From assembly GCA_902524895.1 (NCBI GenBank), contig CABZFH010000005.1, positions 1 to 64,000 on the forward strand: 64,000 nt of DNA. The letters run 5' to 3'. The translations under genes and the position numbers were made by a program. This DNA is from an uncultured Alphaproteobacteria bacterium. Lineage in GTDB: Bacteria; Pseudomonadota; Alphaproteobacteria; Methylaequorales; Methylaequoraceae. Positions 29,938 through 41,153 of this stretch are shown one piece after another. The notes below the pieces were generated by a model. That model worked only from the letters and a program-made list of their open reading frames with translations, did no database searches and was not told the DNA's origin. Position 1 is the stretch's first letter, and each line of letters begins with the position of its first letter.

Positions 29938-30766
29938 TGGCCTTGATATCCTCTATCATTTTTCTCTGAATTCTCAGATTTGAAGCAATAATTGATGGAA
30001 TTTCAAGATTATCAGTATTGTAGATTATTGGCTTACCACTTTTTTCTGTAATAACGCCTCCAGCTTCTTCTATAATTAATGCACCAGCAGCAAGATCCCA
30101 ATCACTTTTTTTTGTTAAACTCAGAGCGATATCAATTTCACCTTTAGCGACTAGAGCGATTTTATATGCTATTGAACCCATTCTTGTAATTTTTAAATTT
30201 TTTAAACTAGGGAATTTCTTTAAACTTTCAAATTCTGAATTACTAATTCCTAAATTACATTCTTTAATATTAATTTTGTTATTTACTTTTATTTTTTTAT
30301 CATTACAAAAAGCACCATTTTTTTTTTCTGCATAAAAAAGTTCTTTAGTTTTAGGATTGTATATTATTCCAAAAATAGGATTAGATTTATACACTAAGGC
30401 AAGAGATATTGTATATTCTGGCTTACCATTTAAAAATGATCGAGTTCCATCAATTGGATCTAAACACCAAAAGTTTTTTTTCTTATTTCTTGAACCATCA
30501 TCTAAAGTTTCTTCGGATAACCAACCAAAATCTGGATATTTTTCAAGAAGAAAACTCTTTAAATAATTATTAATTTCTATGTCGGCATCTGTTACGGGTT
30601 GATTTTTTGATTTATACCAAAAATTAATTTTTTTTTTTTCAAATTCTAAGGCAATTTTTCCTGCATTCTTTACCGCATTAAAGATTAATTGTTTGCAATT
30701 TTTTAGTAATTGCTTATTTTCAAAATTCATTAAATACCAGCTATAGTTAAATTTTCGATCAAACAA
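29927..30766 (-). CDS. Inositol monophosphatase superfamily, CysQ-like 3'(2'),5'-bisphosphate nucleotidase
   Basis: PVTDADIEIN, WCLDPIDGTRSFLNG, SDWDLAAGALIIEEAGG. Confidence 0.88.
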   Translation of the reverse strand: MFDRKFNYSWYLMNFENKQLLKNCKQLIFNAVKNAGKIALEFEKKKINFWYKSKNQPVTDADIEINNYLKSFLLEKYPDFGWLSEETLDDGSRNKKKNFWCLDPIDGTRSFLNGKPEYTISLALVYKSNPIFGIIYNPKTKELFYAEKKNGAFCNDKKIKVNNKINIKECNLGISNSEFESLKKFPSLKNLKITRMGSIAYKIALVAKGEIDIALSLTKKSDWDLAAGALIIEEAGGVITEKSGKPIIYNTDNLEIPSIIASNLRIQRKMIEDIKANEK

Positions 30767-32070
30767 GAGGGTGCATTAATACCATATTTAAAAGTTAGAT
30801 CATTGGCAGGAATAAGTTTTTTGAACATATCCAACAAATTTCCAGCAATTGTTACTTCTGATACTGGGTATTGAATCTCTCCATTCTCAATCCAAAACCC
30901 AGAAGCCCCTCTACTATAATCTCCATTTGCCAGATTAATTGAACTGCCCATAAGTTCGGTAACAAGCAAACCTGTTTTCAAATTTTTAATAATATTTTTT
31001 TTTGTATGAGGTCCTTTATCTAAATATAAATTTGTTGCAGATGGATAGGGAACAGACGAAACACTTCTTGAAGCATTTCCGGTAGGTGGACTCTTTAGCT
31101 GTCGAGATTGTTCAAGAGAATTTATAAAATATTTTAAATATCCATTTTCAACAATATTCTTTTTTCTGCATTTAATTCCTTCACAATCTATTATTTTGGA
31201 TTTGATTTTTCTTTTCATATTTGGGTTGTCAACAATATTTACGTCTTTTGAAAAAATTCTTTTATCTAATTTGTTTTTTAAAAAACTTGTACCTCTTGCT
31301 ATACTGGTTGCATTACAGGCATTTATGAAGTTATTAAGCAAACTTGATGAAATTCTAGAATCAAATATTACGTTTGATTTTGTAGTTTGTATTTTTCTTG
31401 AATTTAACTTTTTTATAGCTCTTTCTGCTGTTTGCATTCCAACTTGTTCCAAATTATCAAGATCATCAAAATATACTTCAGATTTATAATCATATGCTCT
31501 TTCCATATTGTCATCTTTTCCAGCTAATATAGCAAGTATGTAGCTACTTTGTGTCTTGCTAAATTGTTGAGTAATACCATTAGATCCCAGCAAAAAGTAA
31601 TCACTTTTGGACCATTCGACTTCTGCACCTTCGGAATTAGTTATAAATTTATTCTCTAAAGCACTACTTTCTAACTTCTCTGCTTTAGAAGTCAACTCAG
31701 AGAATTTTGGAATTTTACTATCAAAAAGATCTAAAAGTTCAAACTCGTTTTGAGAAAAGTTAGAAATTGAACTTTCTTCAGCTAATCCGCAGTAATTATT
31801 TTCTGGAACATGCGATACCATTTCGTAAAGTCTATCTAACAATTTATCGATATTATTTAAATCAAGATTATTTGACGAAATAATAGATTGTTTCTTGCCT
31901 ATTATAGCTCTTATTCCAATTTCAACGTTTTCAGATTGCTCGTTTTTTTCAATCTTTCCAAGTCTTTTTGATGAGCTCATTGAAAAATTTTTAACATAGA
32001 AAATGTCAGACTGGTCACAACCTCTTTTTTTTAATTTTAAAATAATATCAGAAAGAAAATTTTTATCCAT
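30730..32070 (-). CDS. pmbA: Metalloprotease PmbA/TldE
   Basis: Modulator of DNA gyrase family: GIRAIIGKKQSIISSNN, GNASRSVSSVPYPSATNLYLDKG, GDYSRGASGFWIENGEIQYPVSEVTIAGNLLDM. Confidence 0.93.
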   Translation of the reverse strand: MDKNFLSDIILKLKKRGCDQSDIFYVKNFSMSSSKRLGKIEKNEQSENVEIGIRAIIGKKQSIISSNNLDLNNIDKLLDRLYEMVSHVPENNYCGLAEESSISNFSQNEFELLDLFDSKIPKFSELTSKAEKLESSALENKFITNSEGAEVEWSKSDYFLLGSNGITQQFSKTQSSYILAILAGKDDNMERAYDYKSEVYFDDLDNLEQVGMQTAERAIKKLNSRKIQTTKSNVIFDSRISSSLLNNFINACNATSIARGTSFLKNKLDKRIFSKDVNIVDNPNMKRKIKSKIIDCEGIKCRKKNIVENGYLKYFINSLEQSRQLKSPPTGNASRSVSSVPYPSATNLYLDKGPHTKKNIIKNLKTGLLVTELMGSSINLANGDYSRGASGFWIENGEIQYPVSEVTIAGNLLDMFKKLIPANDLTFKYGINAPSCLIENLTIAGI

Positions 32071-32138
32071 ATTTTCTTTTATAATTAAAATGATATATTA
32101 GCAATATTTTAGTATAAATTTAATTATACACTGGAATC

Positions 32139-32324
32139 ATGCAATATTGGGTTATAGGGGGAAAATATAAGAATACCAAGTTTGATTCTCTTAAAGATGG
32201 TCACCAACTTGAAAAATATGGCCCTTATAAGACTTTTGAGTTAGCAAAAGAAAAATGGAGTGTACTATCTTGGGAAAATGTTGACGATTGTTATATTAAA
32301 TATTCCGTTATCAAACAAAATTAA
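32139..32324 (+). CDS. DUF4170 family small protein
   Basis: MQYWVIGGKYKNTKFDSLKDG..EKYGPYKTFELAKEKW, alphaproteobacterial DUF4170 pattern. Confidence 0.8.
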   Translation: MQYWVIGGKYKNTKFDSLKDGHQLEKYGPYKTFELAKEKWSVLSWENVDDCYIKYSVIKQN

Positions 32325-33200
32325 TCAAAAATTAAAGTTATTAAAAAAAAGTAACACAAATATTATTGCTCCTAAAAAAACATTTGATTTAAAAATACTC
32401 ATTAAATGATTTTTCTTATTTAAGTTAATTTTTTTGATTTGATAAAACAAACATAGACCGATTGTAAATAAAAACAGTGTGTTCAAATAATTAACGTTAT
32501 TAACTTGAAAAACTGACAGTAACAAAAAAATTAGAGTCAAAAAATAAATGAAACCCACAGCTTTTTTTGGAAAGTTTTTTGTTATAATAGATAATGATTT
32601 TACTCCTATTTTTGTGTCATCTTTAATGTCTTGAAAACCATATATGGTGTCATATCCTGTTGTTAGAAATACACCTGCAAAATATAAGAAGATGATCCCC
32701 ACATCAATTGACTCATAGTTACAAAAAAAACCTAAAAAAATACCCCAGTTAAAAATTAATCCTAAAAATATTTGAGGAAAAAATGTTATCCTTTTTAAAT
32801 AAGGATAAATAAAAACAAACGGTAAGATTAATAAGCCATAGAATATTACTCTTTGATCAAAATTCAGTAGAACTAGAAAACCGATTAAGAGTTGAAAAAA
32901 AAGAAAAAGCAGTCCTTCAACGACGTTAATTTTCTTACTAGCAATCGGTCGATTTTTTGTCCTTGCAACTTTTGCGTCAATTTTAGAGTCTATTATATCG
33001 TTAAAAGTACATCCGGCTCCTCTCATAACAATCGCGCCAACAAAAAATAATAAAGAATATTTAATGAAATTTAAATCAAAAGTATTATTGTAGGCTAGTC
33101 CCCAAAAACATGGCCACATTAATAAAAACGCTCCACTGAGGTTATTATATCTTCCTAATGAAATTAAATAAAAAATCTTATGAAAAAAAGTTTTAACCAT
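32325..33200 (-). CDS. ubiA: 4-hydroxybenzoate polyprenyltransferase
   Basis: GAGCTFNDIIDSKIDAKVARTKNRPIAS (NDxxDxxxD); YDTIYGFQDIKDD. Confidence 0.93.
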   Translation of the reverse strand: MVKTFFHKIFYLISLGRYNNLSGAFLLMWPCFWGLAYNNTFDLNFIKYSLLFFVGAIVMRGAGCTFNDIIDSKIDAKVARTKNRPIASKKINVVEGLLFLFFQLLIGFLVLLNFDQRVIFYGLLILPFVFIYPYLKRITFFPQIFLGLIFNWGIFLGFFCNYESIDVGIIFLYFAGVFLTTGYDTIYGFQDIKDDTKIGVKSLSIITKNFPKKAVGFIYFLTLIFLLLSVFQVNNVNYLNTLFLFTIGLCLFYQIKKINLNKKNHLMSIFKSNVFLGAIIFVLLFFNNFNF

Positions 33201-33283
33201 TTGTTAAAATATATACTATGATTTAATTATTTTCATTTAATATTAACATCTACATATTTTCTAGAAAACGCTAATTTTACAGA

Positions 33284-34003
33284 ATGTCAAAAATAAGAAT
33301 TTTTTTAAATTCAGAGTTAAAGAAATCTTCTGAGATCTTACTTTCAAGAGAAAATTCACATTACTTGAAAAATGTTTTGAGAAAAAAAAAAGGAGAAAAT
33401 ATTTTGTGTTTTAATGATATTTTTGGAGAATGGTTAGCTCAGATCATAGATATTGATAGATTGGTAAAAATTAAAATTTTAACATCATTAAAAAAACCAA
33501 ATTTAGTTTTGGAGAGTGATATTTGGATTTGTTTTGGACTTATAAAACCAAGAAATATTAATTTTTTAGTTGAAAAAACTTCTGAGCTAGGTGTTACAAA
33601 ATTAATACCAATGGAAACATTTTTTTCAGAAAGAAAAAAAATAAATATTGATAGACTTAATAAAATTTCTACTGAGGCAGTTGAACAATCGAGTGGAATA
33701 ACAATTCCTGAAATAACCAAAGTGAAAAAAATTTCAGAGATATTATTTAATTGGGACAAAGAAAGAAGCATTATAGTTTGTAATGAAAAAAAAAATTGTC
33801 AGAATATTTTAAAATTATTTTCTGGTAAAAAATTTAAAAAAATTGCAATATTTATAGGACCAGTTGCCGGATGGTCATCTGAAGATTTAAAGATTTTCGA
33901 AAATTATGATGTCATGCATATATCTTTGGGACCAAGGCTATTGAAAGCAGATACCGCGGCAGTTGCTGCTCTTTCTTGCATAAAACTTTTCTTAGAGAAT
34001 TAA
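33284..34003 (+). CDS. rsmE: 16S rRNA (uracil1498-N3)-methyltransferase
   Basis: IRIFLNSEL; EKTSELGVTKLIPMETFFSE; IGPVAGWSSEDL; LGPRLLKADTAAVAAL. Confidence 0.94.
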   Translation: MSKIRIFLNSELKKSSEILLSRENSHYLKNVLRKKKGENILCFNDIFGEWLAQIIDIDRLVKIKILTSLKKPNLVLESDIWICFGLIKPRNINFLVEKTSELGVTKLIPMETFFSERKKINIDRLNKISTEAVEQSSGITIPEITKVKKISEILFNWDKERSIIVCNEKKNCQNILKLFSGKKFKKIAIFIGPVAGWSSEDLKIFENYDVMHISLGPRLLKADTAAVAALSCIKLFLEN

Positions 34004-34004
34004 T

Positions 34005-35342
34005 ATGAAACAAAAACTGTTATCAAAAATAGATTTAATAAGTGAGTTAGAAAATGGTTGTAAACCCATAACAAAATGGAAAATAGGAACAGAACATGAA
34101 AAATTTGCATATGACAAAAAGAGTTTGAAGCCTATCCAATACGAAAAAATAAAATTATTATTTTTATCTCTTACCAAAGATTTTAATTGGGAAAAGGTTT
34201 TTGAAAATGAGAAATTAATTGGTTTAAAAAAAAACGGGAGTTCAATTACACTTGAACCTGGCGGACAAATTGAACTTTCTGGAGCACCAGTTGAAAATCT
34301 TTTTCAAACTTGTCAACAAGTTAATACGCACAAAAATGAGCTTAAAGATGTCTCAGATTCATTAAATATTGATTATATGGGTATGGGAGTTTTACCAAAA
34401 TGGAATCTTTCAGATATTCCGATTATGCCGAAAAAAAGATATGAGATAATGAGAGACCACATGAAGAAAGTTGGAACGCATGGACTTGACATGATGTTGA
34501 GAACTTGTACGATTCAAGCAAATTTAGATTTTGATTCCGAGTCAGATATGGTAAAAAAAATGAGAGTTGCTTTGGCAATTCAACCAGCCATTATTGCTTT
34601 GTATGCTAATTCACCTTTTGTTGAGGGTAAATTAACTGATTTTTGTAGTTATAGGTCAATGATTTGGACCAAAACAGATGATAAAAGGTGTGGATTTCTG
34701 CCTTTTGTTTATGATAAAGGTTTTTCTTTTGAATCATATGTTGATTATCTTCTGGATGTTCCAATGTATTTTGTTAAAAGAAATGGTGCTTACATTAATT
34801 GTGCAGGAGAATCGTTTAAAGATTTTATGAAGGGAAAACTTCCAAGTTTTACAGGAGAGTTTCCAACTTTAATTGATTGGAATGATCATATGACAGTTTC
34901 TTTTCCTGAAGTCAGATTGAAAAAGTTTTTAGAAGTGAGGGGTGCTGATGGAGGACCTTGGTCAAGCGTGTGTGCTTTACCAGCATTTTGGACAGGAATT
35001 TTATACGATAAAAATGTTTTAGATGAAGTCTGGGACTTAGTCAAAAAATGGGATCTTGAACAAAAGCAAACTTTTTATTTAGAAGTTGCAAGAAATGGTT
35101 TGAGATCAAGATGCCCAGAAAACAATGATATTAAGGATTTGTTAAAAAGACTATTAGATTTATCAAAATCTGGTTTAAAAAAAAGAAAAATTATTATTGA
35201 TAAAAAAGATGAAAGTTTTTTTTTAGATCCTCTGTACAAAGTGCTTAAATCAAAAAAATCTCCTGCTGAAAAATGGAATGAATTATTTTTAAAAAAATGG
35301 AATAAAGATCTCGATAAAATTTATGAAATCAATTTCTTTTAA
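34005..35342 (+). CDS. gshA: Glutamate-cysteine ligase (plant/alphaproteobacterial type, GCS2)
   Basis: GTEHEKFAYD, ITLEPGGQIELSGAP, RDHMKKVGTHGLDMMLRTCTIQANLDFDSE. Confidence 0.95.
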   Translation: MKQKLLSKIDLISELENGCKPITKWKIGTEHEKFAYDKKSLKPIQYEKIKLLFLSLTKDFNWEKVFENEKLIGLKKNGSSITLEPGGQIELSGAPVENLFQTCQQVNTHKNELKDVSDSLNIDYMGMGVLPKWNLSDIPIMPKKRYEIMRDHMKKVGTHGLDMMLRTCTIQANLDFDSESDMVKKMRVALAIQPAIIALYANSPFVEGKLTDFCSYRSMIWTKTDDKRCGFLPFVYDKGFSFESYVDYLLDVPMYFVKRNGAYINCAGESFKDFMKGKLPSFTGEFPTLIDWNDHMTVSFPEVRLKKFLEVRGADGGPWSSVCALPAFWTGILYDKNVLDEVWDLVKKWDLEQKQTFYLEVARNGLRSRCPENNDIKDLLKRLLDLSKSGLKKRKIIIDKKDESFFLDPLYKVLKSKKSPAEKWNELFLKKWNKDLDKIYEINFF

Positions 35343-35371
35343 TATTATAAAAAATTGTTTACATTTGATTA

Positions 35372-35659
35372 ATGAAAAAATTTGAAACTATAAACGAAGT
35401 AAGAGAATTAATTGATTCTATTGACGACAAAATCCTTAATCTAATCGCTGAGAGAAAAAACTTGGTAATTGAAGCAGTTAAACTTAAGTCGAAGGAGCAG
35501 ATTGTGGATTTAGAAAGGATTGAAAAAATAATTCAAAAACTTTCAAAACAAGCAGTTGAAAAAAAATTACCTGACGGACTAGTTGAAAAACTATGGAACA
35601 CGATGATTCAGGAATTTATTGACTACGAGACAAAAATTTATGATGAAATTCATAAATAA
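35372..35659 (+). CDS. Chorismate mutase (AroQ type)
   Basis: REL IDSIDDKILNLIAERKNLVIEAVKLK..LERIEKII. Confidence 0.9.
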   Translation: MKKFETINEVRELIDSIDDKILNLIAERKNLVIEAVKLKSKEQIVDLERIEKIIQKLSKQAVEKKLPDGLVEKLWNTMIQEFIDYETKIYDEIHK

Positions 35660-35661
35660 AC

Positions 35662-37065
35662 TTAGGCCGTACCCCCAACAGTCAAATTATCAACTTTAAG
35701 ACTTGGTTGGCCGACCCCCACGGGAACTGATTGACCCTCTTTACCGCAGGTACCAATACCTTTATCAATCTCTAAATTATTAGCCACCATTGACACCCTT
35801 TTTAAAATATCAGGACCATTTCCAATCAGCGTTGCACCTTTAATAGGCCTATCAATTTTACCATCTTTAACCAGATATGCTTCTGATGCGCTGAAAACAA
35901 ACTTTCCTGATGTAATGTCAACTTGACCTCCACCAAACTGAGTGGCATAAATACCATTTTTGGTTGATTCGATTAATTCTTCATGTTCGTATTGTCCATT
36001 TAACATGTAAGTATTTGTCATTCTGGGCATAGGAATGGATGAGTAACTTTCTCTTCGTCCATTACCCGTTGGTGATATATTCATTAGCCTTGCATTAAGT
36101 CTATCTTGCATGAAGTTCTTCAAAATACCATTTTCAATCAAAACAGTATTTTGAGTAGGTGTTCCTTCATCGTCTATTGTTAAAGAGCCTCTTCTATTTT
36201 TGAGAGTTCCATCATCAACGATTGTAATTTGTTTGGATGCAACTTGCTTTCCTACAAGATTAGCAAATACTGAAGTTTTTTTTCTATTGAAATCTCCTTC
36301 CAAGCCATGTCCGATTGCTTCATGCAGAAGGATACCAGGCCATCCAGGTCCTAATATCACAGTTTGTTCTCCTGCTGGAGCTGGTATGGCAGACAATCTT
36401 ACAATCGCTTGTTTATATGCCATGTCAACAGCCTTTTTCCAAGTGTTTTCATTAAAAAAATCATCATAGGTGTAGCGACCACCAAAACCGTAGGACCCAT
36501 TTTCTACCATTCCATTACTATCAAGGGTTATATTTACATTTAACCTAACAAGTGGTCTTAAATCGTTAAAAAATTGTCCATTATCTCTAAAAACTTCAAT
36601 TTTTTGGAAATTACCAGCTATAGTAATTGATACTTGCTTTACACGAGTGTCTTTTGACCTTGCGTAATCATTTATCTTACCTAAAAGTGAAACTTTCTTT
36701 TCAAATTTTACAAGTTCGATAGGATTTTCATCGGTGTACAAACTTTTATTAGTTTTAAGTGTTTTATTACGATTAAGATTTTTGCCTTTTTCAAGATTTT
36801 TTACTGATTCTAATGCCCTACGAAGTGCCTTTTTTGTTAACTCAGAACTGTGTGCAAAACCGACTGAGTCTCCCTTAATAACTCTTAAACCGAAACCTTT
36901 GTCTTCATCATAATTAGCATTTTTAATTTTGTTGTCATCAAATAAAAGATTTTCGCTTACAACTTCCTCAATAAAAAGCTCACCATCATCATAGTTTGAA
37001 ATAGCCTTATCAATTAATAAACTAGTTTCTTTTTCAGTAAATTCTTTGTTAATTTTCGTAACCAT
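35662..37065 (-). CDS. tldD: Metalloprotease TldD
   Basis: LHEAIGHGLEGDFNRKKTS HExxxH motif; GVGQPSLKVDNLTVGGTA C-terminus. Confidence 0.96.
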   Translation of the reverse strand: MVTKINKEFTEKETSLLIDKAISNYDDGELFIEEVVSENLLFDDNKIKNANYDEDKGFGLRVIKGDSVGFAHSSELTKKALRRALESVKNLEKGKNLNRNKTLKTNKSLYTDENPIELVKFEKKVSLLGKINDYARSKDTRVKQVSITIAGNFQKIEVFRDNGQFFNDLRPLVRLNVNITLDSNGMVENGSYGFGGRYTYDDFFNENTWKKAVDMAYKQAIVRLSAIPAPAGEQTVILGPGWPGILLHEAIGHGLEGDFNRKKTSVFANLVGKQVASKQITIVDDGTLKNRRGSLTIDDEGTPTQNTVLIENGILKNFMQDRLNARLMNISPTGNGRRESYSSIPMPRMTNTYMLNGQYEHEELIESTKNGIYATQFGGGQVDITSGKFVFSASEAYLVKDGKIDRPIKGATLIGNGPDILKRVSMVANNLEIDKGIGTCGKEGQSVPVGVGQPSLKVDNLTVGGTA

Positions 37066-37112
37066 AATGCATCTAAAATTAAACTATATATAATTAAAAT
37101 ATTTAAATAAAC

Positions 37113-37124
37113 AAACAATTGTTT
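37113..37124. promoter_or_regulatory. 12-bp perfect palindrome AAACAATTGTTT in the tldD/ctaC divergent intergenic region
   Basis: Direct reading; could be an operator or chance in AT-rich DNA. Confidence 0.3.
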
Positions 37125-37158
37125 TTTTATTTTAGATTATTATATTAATAAATATCTA

Positions 37159-37986
37159 ATGGGAAAGAAAATTATGAGATTTTTATATATATTAACATGT
37201 GGTTTGATGCTTCCAACCCTTTTAGCCGCTTTAGGGCAACCAGAAGATTGGCAACTTAGTTTTCAAGATCCAGCTTCACCACTAATGAGAGAACTTATTA
37301 ACTTTCATGATCTTGTATTTTGGATTATCACAGCTATTACAGTTTTTGTTTTTTTACTTTTAGCCTATGTCTGTTGGAAATTTAGTGCTAAAAACAATAA
37401 AAAACCTAGCAAAACAACTCATAATTCGACTTTAGAAATCGCGTGGACACTTATCCCTGTGCTTATTTTAGTTTTTATAGCAGTTCCATCGTTTAGACTT
37501 CTTTACAAGCAAAATGATTTTTCTAACATTGATATGACAGTTAAGGCTGTCGGATATACATGGTTCTGGGGTTACGAATATCCCGATCATGACGATATAA
37601 CCTTTGATGCGGTAATGCTTGAGGAAGAGGAATTAGAAGAAGGCCAACCTAGACTTCTTTCCACAGACAACGTTTTGGTTTTACCGGTAAAAAAAAATAT
37701 TAAGATGTTAATCACAAGTGATCCCTCAGGGGTTATCCATTCATGGTCTGTACCTTCTTTAGGTGTTAAAATGGATGCTATACCTGGTAGATTAAATGAA
37801 ACATATTTTTACATTGAAAAACCTGGAATGTATTATGGACAATGTTCGGAACTTTGTGGCCCAGGTCATGGCTTTATGCCAATATCAATAAAAGCTGTTA
37901 CGGAGGAAGAATTTGCGGTTTGGTTAAACTATGCAAAAAAGGAATTTGCGAGCAATAATGATCCAATGGATTACGTTCAGAAATAA
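37159..37986 (+). CDS. ctaC: Cytochrome c oxidase subunit II
   Basis: CuA motif YGQCSELCGPGHGFMP; TLEIAWTLIPVLIL; signal peptide. Confidence 0.97.
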   Translation: MGKKIMRFLYILTCGLMLPTLLAALGQPEDWQLSFQDPASPLMRELINFHDLVFWIITAITVFVFLLLAYVCWKFSAKNNKKPSKTTHNSTLEIAWTLIPVLILVFIAVPSFRLLYKQNDFSNIDMTVKAVGYTWFWGYEYPDHDDITFDAVMLEEEELEEGQPRLLSTDNVLVLPVKKNIKMLITSDPSGVIHSWSVPSLGVKMDAIPGRLNETYFYIEKPGMYYGQCSELCGPGHGFMPISIKAVTEEEFAVWLNYAKKEFASNNDPMDYVQK

Positions 37987-37994
37987 TAAATTAA

Positions 37995-39572
<1,578 letters not shown>

Positions 39573-39592
39573 GCTTATCAGAATTATAGATC

Positions 39593-40516
39593 ATGGTTTT
39601 AGAGTATACAAAAGAAAATTTAGGGCATGATTCTTTGCCTGGTAAATCAGTAGAAAGCTCTGTTTCCGATTATATTTCTTTGTTGAAACCGAGGGTAATG
39701 ACTCTTGCAGTTTTTACAAGCATTTGCGGTCTTTTACTCGCTCCTGGATATTTGCATCCTTTTTTATGTGTCACTGCTATTTTATGTATTTCAGTTGGAG
39801 CAGGCGCATCTGGTGCAATCAACATGTGGTATGACAGAGACATAGATTGTATTATGAAAAGAACAAAAGGAAGAGCAATACCAACTGGAAAAATTGATCC
39901 TAATACTGTTCTTGGCTTTGGCGTATTCTTGGCTTGTGCCTCAGTAATTATTTTAGGTTTAACTATAAATTATTTTGCTGCGATACTTTTAGCATGTTCA
40001 ATTGCCTTTTACATCTTTATTTATACAATTTGGCTAAAGAGAAAAACGCACCACAATATTGTTATTGGGGGTGCGGCAGGCGCATTTCCCCCAATCATTG
40101 GCTGGGCATGCGTAACTGAAAGTTTGTCACTTTTTCCAATTATTTTGTTTTTAATAATCTTTATATGGACTCCTCCTCATTTCTGGGCATTAGCCCTGTA
40201 TAAAGATACCGAGTATTCAAAAGTTGATGTACCTATGTTGCCGGTTGTTCATGGAAAGAAAAATACTAAATTCCAAATTCTGTGTTACAGTCTTCTTCTG
40301 TTTTTAACGTCATCACTACCATATATATTAGGATTAAGTGACCAAATTTATTTAGTAGCTTCCCTCATTTTGAATCTATCATTTATTTTTTTCGCAATTA
40401 GACTAACTTTAAGTAATGATCATAATAATGATATTAGAGCATCGCATCTTTTCAAGTTTTCAATTTTATATCTCTATTTAGTTTTTACTTCTTTTGTAGT
40501 TGATAAATTTTTCTAA
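39593..40516 (+). CDS. ctaB: Protoheme IX farnesyltransferase (heme O synthase)
   Basis: LLKPRVMTLAVFTS; AINMWYDRDIDCIMKRTKGRAIPTGKI; PPHFWALALYK. Confidence 0.97.
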   Translation: MVLEYTKENLGHDSLPGKSVESSVSDYISLLKPRVMTLAVFTSICGLLLAPGYLHPFLCVTAILCISVGAGASGAINMWYDRDIDCIMKRTKGRAIPTGKIDPNTVLGFGVFLACASVIILGLTINYFAAILLACSIAFYIFIYTIWLKRKTHHNIVIGGAAGAFPPIIGWACVTESLSLFPIILFLIIFIWTPPHFWALALYKDTEYSKVDVPMLPVVHGKKNTKFQILCYSLLLFLTSSLPYILGLSDQIYLVASLILNLSFIFFAIRLTLSNDHNNDIRASHLFKFSILYLYLVFTSFVVDKFF

Positions 40517-40608
40517 TGAATAATAAAAAAAAAAAAAATATTGCTCTTGGTTTAGCCCTTTTTTCTCTAGTTATAATATTTTATGTAGTAACAATAATAA
40601 AAATGTAA
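40516..40608 (+). CDS. Small CoxF-like membrane peptide between ctaB and ctaG
   Basis: TAATG overlap with the ctaB stop; 30 codons MNNKKKKNIALGLALFSLVIIFYVVTIIKM, 4 nt before ctaG; Lys-rich N-terminus plus one TM helix; not in the ORF track. Confidence 0.75.
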   Translation: MNNKKKKNIALGLALFSLVIIFYVVTIIKM

Positions 40609-40612
40609 ATTA

Positions 40613-41143
40613 ATGAATATTTCTAAAATAAAAAAACAGGCAATTCTACTTTCGCTATTTGTATTCTTGATGATCGGGCTTAGTTATGCATCAGTCCCAT
40701 TGTATGACTTATTTTGCAAAGTAACCGGTTACGGGGGTACGCCAATGATTGCAGAAACTGAAAATGAGGACATTGTTCAACAAGAAATTGTTGTTAGACT
40801 TGATTCATCCATTAAAAAAAACTCGCCATTATTTTTTGAACCCACTAAAAAATCTGTAAAAACTAAGATTGGAAAAAATAATTTAGTTTTTTTTAAGGCA
40901 ATTAACCGCTCTCAAAATAAGGTGGTTGGTACTGCAACATTTAATGTCACACCTTTAATTGCAGCAAAGTATTTTAATAAAATTGAATGTTTTTGTTTTG
41001 AAGAACAATTATTTTCTGCTGGAGAAGAAGTTGAAATGCCGGTTTCTTTTTTTATAGATCCTGATATAATGAATGATAAAATCTTAAACGGGATTAATGA
41101 GATGACACTATCTTACACAATGTATTTAAAAAATAATAATTAG
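40613..41143 (+). CDS. ctaG: Cytochrome c oxidase copper chaperone CtaG/Cox11
   Basis: SYASVPLYDLFCKVTGYGGT; IECFCFEEQ Cu-binding CxC; PVSFFIDPD. Confidence 0.96.
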   Translation: MNISKIKKQAILLSLFVFLMIGLSYASVPLYDLFCKVTGYGGTPMIAETENEDIVQQEIVVRLDSSIKKNSPLFFEPTKKSVKTKIGKNNLVFFKAINRSQNKVVGTATFNVTPLIAAKYFNKIECFCFEEQLFSAGEEVEMPVSFFIDPDIMNDKILNGINEMTLSYTMYLKNNN

Positions 41144-41153
41144 AAAGGTTATT

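Noticed and set aside
30730-37065. PmbA and TldD in the same window as evidence of a hidden microcin-like peptide cluster
   Set aside because: Both are common housekeeping proteins, and no precursor peptide or modification enzymes are nearby.
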